DNA from: Nocardia wallacei
GTDB taxonomy: Bacteria; Actinomycetota; Actinomycetes; Mycobacteriales; Mycobacteriaceae
Length of the DNA: 63,969 nt
Reading direction: 5' to 3'
Assembly (NCBI RefSeq): GCF_029868745.1
Contig: NZ_JARWOP010000207.1
Span: 1-63,969 of the forward strand
This document shows positions 50,936-58,446 of the stretch, piece after piece. The notes beneath the pieces are model-generated. The model was not told the origin of the DNA, searched no databases, and was given only the letters and a program-made list of their open reading frames with translations. Positions within the stretch are counted from its first letter, which is position 1, and every line of letters starts with the position of its first letter. A program made the translations under genes and the position numbers.

Positions 50936-51811
50936 GTGAGCGATTCGGAAACCTACTCGGCACCGCCGGACGACGCCGATCGGGCGCCAACAGACGATCA
51001 GGCGTCAGCATCTAATTCGACAGCTACGCCAATGGTGTGGCGGAGGATCGCCGAGTTAATGCAGCCAGTCCGCGTTCGCGGGCGGAGTGTTGTTGTGGTC
51101 CTTCGGAGGTTGCTCAAGGCCATCAGGTCAGAAGTTCGCCGAGGGTTCTCCATTGGGATGCTCATCGCCCGCCGATGGCAAGTGCCTGTGACCATCATTC
51201 TCGTAGTGGCTGCCGCCGCAGTCTTCTTGGTGTGGTTGTTGCGCTTCAAACATGTCAAGCCCGAGATCGTGCCTCCGTGGATCTCCGCAACGGGCAGTAT
51301 CGCAACCTTCATCAGTGTTGCGGTGGCGGTGAGCACGTACCGTTCGCAGCGAAGGTCCACCATCGAAGACCAGGCATGTCAGGTACGCCTGCTTCGCACC
51401 CGGTTCATACCTGGTCCGACACGCAACGACAAGTTCACGTGGTGGATGGAAGTTACGAACCGCAGCGACGAGAGCGTCTACGACTTGAACATTATGGCGG
51501 TGAGGGCCAACGTCGAACGCGACCCCGGCACTGGTGTTCCTGTCTGGTTACGGTCTGTCGAATTCTCGGAACTGATCCCCGGTCTGATCACGAGCGCGCT
51601 ACCGAAGAACTCCCAGATCAAGCCCAGCGAGACCTGGGAAACCCAGTGGGTCATAGACGACGAACAAGGCCGGCATCGTGGTCGATCGGTGGTTGCTTTC
51701 CAGATGACCGTGATGGATGCAAAAGGTCGGATTTGGCTGGTGTCCGACAACTATGAACCTGAGAAGATCACGCGCCGCGCTCGATCACGCAGCCGACAAC
51801 TTCGAACGTGA
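50936..51811 (+). CDS. Membrane protein with soluble beta domain (cargo, family A)
   Basis: A 291-residue protein from GTG at 50936 with GAGAGG upstream. After a polar N-terminus it has membrane helices near 85-105 (VTIILVVAAAAVFLVWLL) and 115-135 (ATGSIATFISVAVAV), then basic QRRST and a soluble domain with TWWMEVTNRSDESVYDLNIM. Layout and the NRSDESVYDL stretch parallel the cargo protein at 28,410. It stands alone on the + strand; function unknown. Confidence 0.6.
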   Translation: MSDSETYSAPPDDADRAPTDDQASASNSTATPMVWRRIAELMQPVRVRGRSVVVVLRRLLKAIRSEVRRGFSIGMLIARRWQVPVTIILVVAAAAVFLVWLLRFKHVKPEIVPPWISATGSIATFISVAVAVSTYRSQRRSTIEDQACQVRLLRTRFIPGPTRNDKFTWWMEVTNRSDESVYDLNIMAVRANVERDPGTGVPVWLRSVEFSELIPGLITSALPKNSQIKPSETWETQWVIDDEQGRHRGRSVVAFQMTVMDAKGRIWLVSDNYEPEKITRRARSRSRQLRT

Positions 51812-51903
51812 CTCGCCTTGGGCAGTTCTGGCGCGGAAGGTCAAGTACAGGCGAGTCACATCGCCTACGCAACGGCCAGCAACCTTCCAGCGTCCAACCT
51901 GCC

Positions 51904-51981
51904 ATGAACGATTCCATCGACCGCGAGGCACTGCTCGGCGCCGGCCTAGACCCCGATGACCCAGAAGAATGGGCGAGCTAA
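51904..51981 (+). CDS. Possible 25-residue protein
   Basis: ATG at 51904 opens MNDSIDREALLGAGLDPDDP plus five residues. The ALLxAGLDPDDP pattern resembles small actinobacteriophage proteins, but there is no clear ribosome-binding site and it may be a remnant. The rest of 51,812-52,088 shows nothing else. Confidence 0.25.
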   Translation: MNDSIDREALLGAGLDPDDPEEWAS

Positions 51982-52088
51982 TGGCGAATACACGCGCTCC
52001 TGAGATGGCGAGCCACGCAACCCGACTGGCGTGACCAGACTGGCCGAGTACGTCCCGCCTCGCGATGACGCACTCGACCAGCCTCCGA

Positions 52089-52556
52089 CTACCCGCCCCC
52101 GTTGGACCGCAACCGATCCAGCATCCGCCCCAGATCACCCGAGAACGCCCGAACCGGCTCCGCACCGGCCTCCGGTGTGGTCGACGGCTCCACGACGCGC
52201 CTGCGACGCAATCCAACCTTCCGGGGCTCGTGTGTTCGGTCCTTCGGGGCGAACAGCGAACGGGCCGCGGCTCGCTGCTCCGCAGTCGCCGGTGGCGCCG
52301 CAGCGAGAGCGGGCCGATACTCCGGCGCATATCCGGGCGCCTTGGCCGCGGCCTTGATCCGGGCCGTGACGTGTCCGGGCATGATCCAGTCCGTCGACTC
52401 CGCGTAGTGGGCGCGGATCGCAGTCAGGGCGGCGTCTCGGTCCCAGCGTGCGCGGTGCGCGGCGTCGAGCCACGACGACTGCATGATGCGGTCGATGTTG
52501 CGGTTGTCGTACGACTGGGCCACTTGCAGCAGCACCAGCACATCGTCCGGCGTCAC
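52089..52556 (-). CDS. Early replication-region protein
   Basis: A 155-residue protein from GTG at 52556, overlapping the replication gene by four bases. The first 70 residues are helical (TPDDVLVLLQVAQSYDNRNI, STDWIMPGHVTARIKA), a pattern frequent in actinobacteriophage genes next to DnaD- or DnaC-like genes. It may aid helicase loading; not proven. It ends the leftward recombination/replication operon. Confidence 0.5.
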   Translation of the reverse strand: MTPDDVLVLLQVAQSYDNRNIDRIMQSSWLDAAHRARWDRDAALTAIRAHYAESTDWIMPGHVTARIKAAAKAPGYAPEYRPALAAAPPATAEQRAAARSLFAPKDRTHEPRKVGLRRRRVVEPSTTPEAGAEPVRAFSGDLGRMLDRLRSNGGG

Positions 52557-53440
52557 GACGCGGCCTCGATCGCGGACTGTCCCCACCCGTCGAGCTGCGG
52601 CTGCGCGACGGTCTCGGGCATCGGGATTCCGGCGGCGGCGAGGATCCGCGGGTCTGGGTTCTCCTTCAGCGCTTCGGCTTTCGCGAACTTAATTTCAGCC
52701 GGGGTGAGAACGCGGCCCTGCGGCGCGCTGGCGGACCTGCCACCGTTCCGCGGGTTCTCGGCCGCCCGGCGGATCCAGTTGCGCCAGGTGGCGTTCCAGT
52801 CGGCGCGGCGTTCGTCTTTGGATCGCCAGTAGTCGCAGAACTTCCGGTGTTCGGCCTGGAGGTCGACGCCGGGGCATTCGGCCTTCATGGCGTCGATGAC
52901 GGGCTGATCCGGCATCCAGTCGTTGGGGAGGGCGGTCGCGCGCTTTTTGCGCGGCTCTCTAACTACTTCGTTAGAAGTAGTTGGTACGGGACGGGTCGGG
53001 AGTTCAACGGGCGGAGCTTCGGTTTCGCTCGGCACGATGCTCAGCTTGGGCGAAGCATCTTGCTTCGTGTTCGGTTCGCTGTTCGCTTCGTCGATTTCGC
53101 CTCTGCGGGACTGTCCGGACCGCTTGCCACCTGCGCGTCCTGCTTCGCGGAGCTGTTCGCGGCGGGCCTCGACTTCGAGCTTGAGGGGGTTGTACTTCTT
53201 CCAGTTTACGAACTCGAAATCGCCGTTTGGACGTTCGATCCACAACCCGATTTCGACGAGTTCCCGAGCGATTTTCGGTCGGATTCCGAGCATTTTCAGC
53301 GCGTTTTTGGAGACGATTCCGTCGGTCAGCTGGTCGGCGCAGTAGCTCCCGGCGATGCACCAGGCGCCGATGGCGGCGTGGGAAGCGCGGAGCCTCTGTG
53401 GGCTGGACCAGAACTTGTCGTCGATCTTGAACCACGTCAT
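52553..53440 (-). CDS. DnaD-like replication initiation protein
   Basis: A 295-residue protein. The start (TWFKIDDKFWSSPQRLRASH) and LLxIRPKIA-type winged helix (residues about 35-80, IERPNGDFEFVNWKKYNP) are typical of phage replication initiators with an N-terminal winged helix. A disordered linker and a DnaD-like C-terminal part (ADWNATWRNWIRRA) follow. It probably loads the replicative helicase at the phage origin. Confidence 0.65.
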   Translation of the reverse strand: MTWFKIDDKFWSSPQRLRASHAAIGAWCIAGSYCADQLTDGIVSKNALKMLGIRPKIARELVEIGLWIERPNGDFEFVNWKKYNPLKLEVEARREQLREAGRAGGKRSGQSRRGEIDEANSEPNTKQDASPKLSIVPSETEAPPVELPTRPVPTTSNEVVREPRKKRATALPNDWMPDQPVIDAMKAECPGVDLQAEHRKFCDYWRSKDERRADWNATWRNWIRRAAENPRNGGRSASAPQGRVLTPAEIKFAKAEALKENPDPRILAAAGIPMPETVAQPQLDGWGQSAIEAAS

Positions 53441-53697
53441 CAGGCGGCGTTGCTTTCTACGAGGGGCTGGTTCGGTTCCAGCGGGATCGACTCGCGGACG
53501 CGGACCGTGGTGTAGGTGGTCCACTTGGTGTGCTCGGCGATCTCGCGGTCTGTCATTCCGACGGCGACCAGCTGGCGGACCAGTAGCCGTCGGTCTTTCG
53601 GGGTGAGCACTTCGGCGGGTAGGCGCCCGGCGAGCGCCTGGTTGTACGTGTGCTCCTGCTCAGGCCGGAGATGGTCGGGAATGAAGCTGAAGCTCAT
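53440..53697 (-). CDS. Small HTH protein of the replication operon
   Basis: An 85-residue protein. VRQLVAVGMTDREIAEHTKW and TTYTTVRVRESI form a helix-turn-helix of the sigma-70 region 4 type. Its stop shares a base with the next start. Likely DNA binding. Confidence 0.55.
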   Translation of the reverse strand: MSFSFIPDHLRPEQEHTYNQALAGRLPAEVLTPKDRRLLVRQLVAVGMTDREIAEHTKWTTYTTVRVRESIPLEPNQPLVESNAA

Positions 53698-53981
53698 CGG
53701 ACCGGCCTGAGGTTGCTGACTGCGTGGCCGAACGTGGGGAACGTCCGGCCACACCGGCGGCACTGCACGAACGGGTACGCCATCGCGGCCAACTCGTCGA
53801 GATGCCTTCGGCAGATGTAGGAGTCGGTGCGGAACGGCGGCGGTGCATCGCAGTCGTGCCGGGTGATCTCGTAGTCCGGTGGACACTCGCAGGCGGGCCG
53901 GGCGCGCAGCATCGTCCGGCCGACCTCGCAGCGGATGTGGATCCAGACTGCGAGGCCGGCGAGCGTCGACGGATTGGTCAC
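53694..53981 (-). CDS. Zinc-binding early protein
   Basis: A 95-residue protein from GTG at 53981 with several Cys/His (CECPPDYEITRHDCD, ICRRHLDEL, CRRCGRTF). It overlaps its neighbours by four bases each. Function unknown. Confidence 0.5.
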   Translation of the reverse strand: MTNPSTLAGLAVWIHIRCEVGRTMLRARPACECPPDYEITRHDCDAPPPFRTDSYICRRHLDELAAMAYPFVQCRRCGRTFPTFGHAVSNLRPVR

Positions 53982-54208
53982 GCGGCTGTCGCGACGTCCG
54001 CGTAATACGCGTCGCGGGAGGTTTCCCCACGACGCACAGAACGCGGGAGGTGCCCGATGTGGAAGCCGGGCGCCGCGACGCACTCGTACGCGCTCATACG
54101 CGTGCCGGGCACGATGTGGACAGCCTGCTTGGCCGCCTTGCGCGACCGGTACCGGCGCTTGCGGCAGGTGTTGCACCAGACCCAGTCGCGCCACTCGCCG
54201 CGACTCAC
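53978..54208 (-). CDS. Small zinc-ribbon protein
   Basis: A 76-residue basic protein with WCNTCRKRRYRSRKAAKQ and a later YECVAAPGFHIGH, consistent with one zinc site. Overlaps both neighbours by four bases. Function unknown. Confidence 0.55.
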   Translation of the reverse strand: MSRGEWRDWVWCNTCRKRRYRSRKAAKQAVHIVPGTRMSAYECVAAPGFHIGHLPRSVRRGETSRDAYYADVATAA

Positions 54209-54489
54209 GACGCGATCCGATCGAATCGCGCGACGAGCTTGTCGACGGCGGACCGGCCGAGGGCCTTCTCCACCTCAAGCTGACGCTCGACCGATGTTTC
54301 GAGGTACATCGCCGCGAAGAGTGATGCGTCGACCAGGACCCGTCCGTCGCGGAGTCCCTGCCGGTCGCGCCGTGCCTTCGTCGCGGTGGCGTGCGCGTCG
54401 CGGCACCATTGGCACGGCTGTTCGCGGCGCCGGTGGTGTCGGTGGTATCCGGCATCGGTGCCGCAGTTCATGTGGACGGTCGGTTTCAT
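54205..54489 (-). CDS. Small zinc-finger early protein
   Basis: A 94-residue protein. HMNCGTDAGYHRHHRRREQP then CQWCRDAHATAT gives a Cys/His cluster, followed by a helical C-terminus. ATG overlaps the stop of the annealing-protein gene. Function unknown. Confidence 0.55.
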   Translation of the reverse strand: MKPTVHMNCGTDAGYHRHHRRREQPCQWCRDAHATATKARRDRQGLRDGRVLVDASLFAAMYLETSVERQLEVEKALGRSAVDKLVARFDRIAS

Positions 54490-55337
54490 GCCGCGGCCTT
54501 GTCGATTTCAGCGACCTTGGTCTCCGCGTCGACGCGCACGATCGCGCACCAGTCGGGGCTGAGGGCACCGGCCTCTTTCCAGATGCCCTGGAGTTCTTCG
54601 CGCGTCGTGGCGGCGCTGACTCGGGCGCGCAGTTCCTCCGCGCGGGCCTCGATCTCGGCCTCCGTGGGGGCGCGCTTGCTCGCGACCACGTTGCGGGCAC
54701 GGTCGGCGACAGTCGGCCGGTTGTTCTCCTGTGGAGGCGGCGGCGAATCCGCGGGCTTCGACTCGTCCTCCTGGTGCACGGGTCGCTCGACCTCGTCGAT
54801 GCCCATCGACTTGGACTCCGGGAGGTCGGCCTGGACGTCCTTGGGCTCGTCGGTCTTGCCAGGGTGCACCAACGTTCCGCCGACCAGCTTGCTCAACTGG
54901 CCCTTGTTGTACAGCGACAGGCCGAACTGGTCGCCGAGCGCGATGGCGCACCGCTTCTTGGCCAGGCTGATCGCGGACTTCATCGCGAGGTCGTGGCCGT
55001 CGGCGCGCTTCTGGTTCGTCGCGTCGCCAGTCGATCCGTCCTCGAACCGGCAGACAACGTAGCCGTCGGGGTCGCGGACCGTGAGCCGCATCGTCGCCTT
55101 GTAGCAGACATCGAACCGGTTGTCCGGTCGAGTGCCGTCATTCTTGATGTGCGGCTGCTCGAAAACGAGGTCCAGCGAGAGGATTTCGTAGTCAAACCCT
55201 CCGAATCCGAAGATACGGGTGAGGTGCGCGAGGACGTCTTGCTGCGGCAGGTGACTGTTGCCCTTCCCATCGCGCATGACGCGTACGGGATTGATCGCTG
55301 CGAGCAGCTGGTCGACTTGTGCTGCTGTGAATGGCAT
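54486..55337 (-). CDS. Rad52/Sak-like single-strand annealing protein
   Basis: A 283-residue protein. AHLTRIFGFGGFDYEILSL, RFDVCYKATMRLTVRDPDGY and MKSAISLAKKRCAIALGDQF match the Rad52/Sak family core (residues about 20-140). A disordered acidic linker and a C-terminal helical domain follow. With the YqaJ exonuclease next to it, it forms a phage recombination pair that anneals resected ends. Confidence 0.8.
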   Translation of the reverse strand: MPFTAAQVDQLLAAINPVRVMRDGKGNSHLPQQDVLAHLTRIFGFGGFDYEILSLDLVFEQPHIKNDGTRPDNRFDVCYKATMRLTVRDPDGYVVCRFEDGSTGDATNQKRADGHDLAMKSAISLAKKRCAIALGDQFGLSLYNKGQLSKLVGGTLVHPGKTDEPKDVQADLPESKSMGIDEVERPVHQEDESKPADSPPPPQENNRPTVADRARNVVASKRAPTEAEIEARAEELRARVSAATTREELQGIWKEAGALSPDWCAIVRVDAETKVAEIDKAAA

Positions 55338-55340
55338 GGG

Positions 55341-55389
55341 GCTGGTTCTCCTTTTGATGATGCCCGGCGCTGGTGGCGGCCAGCGCCGG
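55341..55389 (-). promoter_or_regulatory. Variant leader plus long CCGCCA-loop hairpin
   Basis: CCGGCGCTGG, TGGCGG, CCAGCGCCGG (55364-55389) is a perfect 10-bp stem with the shared loop, followed in the mRNA sense by AAAAGGAGAACCA and the start at 55337. It is the longest single stem of the family. Confidence 0.75.
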
Positions 55390-55401
55390 ACAGATTGAGG
55401 G

Positions 55402-56319
55402 TCAGGAAGCCTGTTGTACGGCGTCCCAGTCGATCGGCTTGCGGAACTTGTAAAGCGCCACACCGGTTTTCGTCGGCTGGCGGGTCGCGACGACCTGCTT
55501 GCCTTTCCCGCTGCCGACCACGGCGCGGCGAGCGTTGCCCATGACGCGCAGCAGCTTGGAGCGGGCGAGGTTCAGTGCCTCGTCGGCGGCGTCGACACCA
55601 TGCACAGCGGCCTCGAATTCGCGGGCGAGGTCGACCGCGACAGGCCAGTCCTCGTCGCGCTCAATCTCCGGGTGCGCCCGGCGGATCGCGCCGTAGGTTT
55701 CGGGGTGGCCGTCGACGTCCGGCGGCTGGCCGTTGGGATCCATTGCGCTGCGGTGGAATTCGCGGCAGTGGTGTTCGATCTGGGCGGACAGCTCGCCGTC
55801 GTAGTCGACCAGGTAGTCGGTCTCGTCGTAGAACGGGCCAAGGCAGGTCACCCAGGTTCGGCGGATGCCGGACATGTGCATCTGCCACTGCACCTGGAGG
55901 AAGTACCCGAGCGGGATCTCTGCGGATCCGGCTGGACCCCATTGGTAGTCGCCGCGCCCGTCGGTCTTGGCCTCGATGCCGAATGCCTCGCCGGTGCGGG
56001 AGTCGATGCCGATGTCGTCCGGGTTCGCGGCTGCCCATTCCTCACAGCCGGGCCGCGAGAACGTCTTGGTACCTTGCCGTTTCAGCTCCACGTGGCGGCG
56101 AAAGAACCGGTCCAGGATCACCGGCTCGAAGTCGCGGCCACGGGCGATGGCTTCGTTCTCGCCGTCGGGCGGTACCTCACCGCGCAGCAGGTACCACTCC
56201 TTCGTCGGGGAGCTGTACTTGCTGGCACCGAAGATGCCGGGAATCTTCGACGCGGTAATCTTCCGCGCCCAGTCGCCGGTGCCTGGCTCGAGAGTCGCGA
56301 CTTCGACCGGCGCGCTCAT
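55402..56319 (-). CDS. YqaJ-like recombination exonuclease
   Basis: A 305-residue protein of the YqaJ/lambda-exonuclease fold: KIPGIFGASKYSSPTKEWYL, ARGRDFEPVILDRF, GIDSRTGEAFGIEAKTDGRG (the acidic D/E-x-K active site) and YFLQVQWQMHMSG. It should resect double-strand ends for the Rad52/Sak-like partner. Overlaps the small membrane gene by four bases. Confidence 0.85.
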   Translation of the reverse strand: MSAPVEVATLEPGTGDWARKITASKIPGIFGASKYSSPTKEWYLLRGEVPPDGENEAIARGRDFEPVILDRFFRRHVELKRQGTKTFSRPGCEEWAAANPDDIGIDSRTGEAFGIEAKTDGRGDYQWGPAGSAEIPLGYFLQVQWQMHMSGIRRTWVTCLGPFYDETDYLVDYDGELSAQIEHHCREFHRSAMDPNGQPPDVDGHPETYGAIRRAHPEIERDEDWPVAVDLAREFEAAVHGVDAADEALNLARSKLLRVMGNARRAVVGSGKGKQVVATRQPTKTGVALYKFRKPIDWDAVQQAS

Positions 56320-56444
56320 GCGATCACTCCGATCCACGCCAAGGCCACGATGCCGAGCGCGAGCACGACCGCGAAGGTGATCACACCGGCGGAGACCAGG
56401 CGGATGATGCTGGACTGCAACGGCTCTCGGTTCATCGTGCTCAT
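56316..56444 (-). CDS. Small membrane protein
   Basis: A 42-residue protein with a single membrane helix (VSAGVITFAVVLALGIVALA). It overlaps both neighbours by four bases in the early operon. Function unknown. Confidence 0.55.
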   Translation of the reverse strand: MSTMNREPLQSSIIRLVSAGVITFAVVLALGIVALAWIGVIA

Positions 56445-56713
56445 GCGGCGGCCAGCTTCGCGGCCGAGGTAGCGCGGTCGAGTTCGTCGAGCGCTGCGTT
56501 CACCGCGGCGAGAGCTGTTCCGCCCTGCACCCGGAACACGGCGCACGATCCGGCGCGGCGTCCGACGATGTCCACAAATGACAGCGGCAGATAGACGGTG
56601 ACCTCGAACTGCACGGTGCGAGCGAGGGTCCAGAACGGACTCCCCAGCACTTCAGGTACGGTGGAGTCGAGTTCTGCGATCGCAGCATCCAAGGTGCTAT
56701 GGTTGTGTTGCAT
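56441..56713 (-). CDS. Hypothetical early protein
   Basis: A 90-residue protein from ATG 56713 behind the conserved leader (FEVTVYLPLSFVDIVGRRAG in the middle). No motif recognised. Confidence 0.5.
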   Translation of the reverse strand: MQHNHSTLDAAIAELDSTVPEVLGSPFWTLARTVQFEVTVYLPLSFVDIVGRRAGSCAVFRVQGGTALAAVNAALDELDRATSAAKLAAA

Positions 56714-56721
56714 CTGGGGGC

Positions 56722-56781
56722 TGGTTCCTTTCGGGTGCGAGGCCGGCGCGTTTGTATCTCTTGGCGGAGAGGCGCCGGCCT
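56722..56781 (-). promoter_or_regulatory. Start leader plus compound hairpin
   Basis: Leader TGGTTCCTTTCGGGTG (56722-56737), then an outer stem AGGCCGGCGC/GCGCCGGCCT (56740-56749, 56772-56781) enclosing CTCT, TGGCGG, AGAG (56758-56771). The shared loop is kept inside a longer stem. Confidence 0.7.
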
Positions 56782-56790
56782 TTTGATTTG

Positions 56791-57024
56791 TCAGGCTGCG
56801 GACGGTTCCCACGGGCTCGACTTCAGCCACTCGTCGATGTCAGCGACACGGACCCGCTTGCTACGGCCGTCGCCCCCAGGCGCGCACGCCGCGAGGTGAC
56901 CCGCTGCGATCTGCCGATCGACGAACGCGTAGCTGAAGCCGGTGAGCAGAGCGGTCTCTCGGACCGTGAGCGCGAGTCGCTGGTTGAGTGGGACGACTGT
57001 TTCGTCGGCGGAATTGCCGGACAT
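56791..57024 (-). CDS. Excisionase-like HTH protein
   Basis: A 77-residue protein. LTVRETALLTGFSYAFVDRQ and SKRVRVADIDEWLKS form the MerR-like winged helix of excisionases. It is the first leftward gene from the immunity region, under the operator repeats, in the usual place of xis or an early regulator. Confidence 0.7.
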   Translation of the reverse strand: MSGNSADETVVPLNQRLALTVRETALLTGFSYAFVDRQIAAGHLAACAPGGDGRSKRVRVADIDEWLKSSPWEPSAA

Positions 57025-57027
57025 ATC

Positions 57028-57060
57028 TGGTTCCTTTCGGGTGTTTGCGTGGCGGCGCAA
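57028..57060 (-). promoter_or_regulatory. Start leader plus CCGCCA-loop hairpin
   Basis: Leader TGGTTCCTTTCGGGTG (57028-57043) beside TTGCG, TGGCGG, CGCAA (57045-57060). It precedes the excisionase-like gene and abuts the operator region. Confidence 0.75.
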
Positions 57061-57087
57061 TCACGACTTGGTGCGCACAAGATCGTA

Positions 57088-57213
57088 TGCGCAGTGCGCG
57101 CGCAGTGCAAGCCAGGGATAATCAGGCGTGTCGCAGCGCAGGGCTACTGCCAGGTAATAACTAGCACGCTATTGCGCCAAAATCCTGCGCGTCACTGCGC
57201 GTAACGCGCAGTA
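57088..57213. promoter_or_regulatory. Immunity-region operators, cluster 3
   Basis: TGCGCAGTG (57088-57096) and CGCGCAGTG (57099-57107) lie 11 bp apart as direct repeats. ACTGCGCG, three bases, CGCGCAGT (57194-57212) is a perfect 8+8 bp palindrome. All are versions of the repeat in clusters 1 and 2. They occupy the gap between divergent excisionase-like and repressor genes. Confidence 0.7.
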
Positions 57214-57260
57214 GACACCGCGCACTTCCGGCTGGACTTCGCACCGCTGCGCAGGCAACA

Positions 57261-57656
57261 ATGTGTCGCATGACCGACCAATGGGAGTTGGGCCGCCGCA
57301 TGGAGCAGGGCCGCTTAGCCGCGGGCCTGTCCAAACGCCAGGCGGCCAAACGGGCCGGAATCAGCGATGGACGATGGCGGCAGTTGGAGGCCGGAGTCGA
57401 AACGATTCGGGGCAAGACATTCCCCGTCAAAACGACGCCAGAGACGGTGGCGCGCATCGCCTCTGCGCTACAACAGCCAGTAGACGAGCTACTGGAAGTC
57501 GCTGGGTTCGATCCAGATAGCGTGGCCGACGTTGGGCCGTCCGGCCTCGGTGTGGAAGTAGTCGATGTCTCGGGTCTGCCGACTGCTGACGTCGAGAAAG
57601 TTCAGGCATTCGTCGAGTTCCTGAAGTCCCAGAACGACGCTCACGACTCCGCGTGA
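57261..57656 (+). CDS. XRE-family immunity repressor
   Basis: A 131-residue protein (ATG 57261, or ATG 57270). The helix-turn-helix lies at about 15-45 (GRLAAGLSKRQAAKRAGISD, RWRQLEAG); the C-terminal half may mediate dimerisation. It is divergent from the early operon across the operator repeats, the classical place of a phage repressor, and is followed by the ImmA-like gene. No obvious ribosome-binding site precedes it. Confidence 0.75.
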   Translation: MCRMTDQWELGRRMEQGRLAAGLSKRQAAKRAGISDGRWRQLEAGVETIRGKTFPVKTTPETVARIASALQQPVDELLEVAGFDPDSVADVGPSGLGVEVVDVSGLPTADVEKVQAFVEFLKSQNDAHDSA

Positions 57657-57807
57657 GTAAAGACCCAGTCAACCTGTCAGTGTGATCCAGTAACGTCTTG
57701 CTAGCCTCTGGCTATTACTCGGAGGTGGAGTACTAGTCTCCGCTTCGGGGGGATTGCTCCCGAGCGATATGCAAGGCGTTGGGAGGGATACCGCAGGTGA
57801 TAGGGCT

Positions 57808-58386
57808 ATGACTACCTCAGACGGGCGTGATCCGTTCGACGGCCCGGAAAATGATTACGACCCATTCGCCGACCTGGCTGGCCGCGCAGGCCTCAACGTC
57901 GGAATTACCGAGTTGCCAGGCAGCGATGCCTGGTGGCTGCATGACGATCAGACGATCTTGTTGGACAGCGGGCTCGACGACATCGAGCGGCGTGTGATGG
58001 CTGCGCACATGGCTGCGCATCTCGACTTGGGGCACAACCCCATCCCGACCGTGATGAACAAGATCACTGCGCGGGCTCACCGGCAGGAGGTCGAGGCGCA
58101 GCGCCTCACCGCGCAGCGGCTGATCCCCGTCCAGGCACTGATCTGGCTTCTCGACAATGTCTCCGTCTGTGCCGAGGAGGTCGCGCGCCAGCTGCGCGTC
58201 ACCCTGCCGACACTGGCGAAGCGGATGCGGAATCTCACCCACGATGAGTGGGAAGAGATCCGGGCTGCGACCGACAACCGGCTGAAATGGCCGGAGAACG
58301 CCGAGGGCCGCACTCTCCGGTGTTCGATCCTGGGCAGCATCTTCACGTCGGCCCCTGACGTAGCCGACGCCGAGATAATCCAATAG
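57808..58386 (+). CDS. ImmA/IrrE-like protein lacking the catalytic Glu
   Basis: A 192-residue protein (ATG 57808). The order DDQTILLDSGLDDIERRV, MAAHMAAHLDLGH and later RQEVEAQRLTAQRLIPVQAL matches ImmA/IrrE metallopeptidases, which cleave phage repressors. However, the zinc motif normally read as HExxH is here His67-Met-Ala-Ala-His71. It directly follows the repressor gene. It may be inactive, or act without proteolysis. Confidence 0.65.
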   Translation: MTTSDGRDPFDGPENDYDPFADLAGRAGLNVGITELPGSDAWWLHDDQTILLDSGLDDIERRVMAAHMAAHLDLGHNPIPTVMNKITARAHRQEVEAQRLTAQRLIPVQALIWLLDNVSVCAEEVARQLRVTLPTLAKRMRNLTHDEWEEIRAATDNRLKWPENAEGRTLRCSILGSIFTSAPDVADAEIIQ

Positions 58387-58400
58387 CGACGGACCCCCAA

Positions 58401-58438
58401 ACCCCTACGCCCGCAAAGTGTTCCGCGGGCGCAGGGGT
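58401..58438. terminator. Bidirectional terminator between immunity and integrase genes
   Basis: ACCCCTACGCCCGC and GCGGGCGCAGGGGT pair with one mismatch around a ten-base loop, between convergent genes; GTTTGTCTT follows. It would end both the immunity and the integrase transcripts. Confidence 0.75.
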
Positions 58439-58446
58439 GTTTGTCT

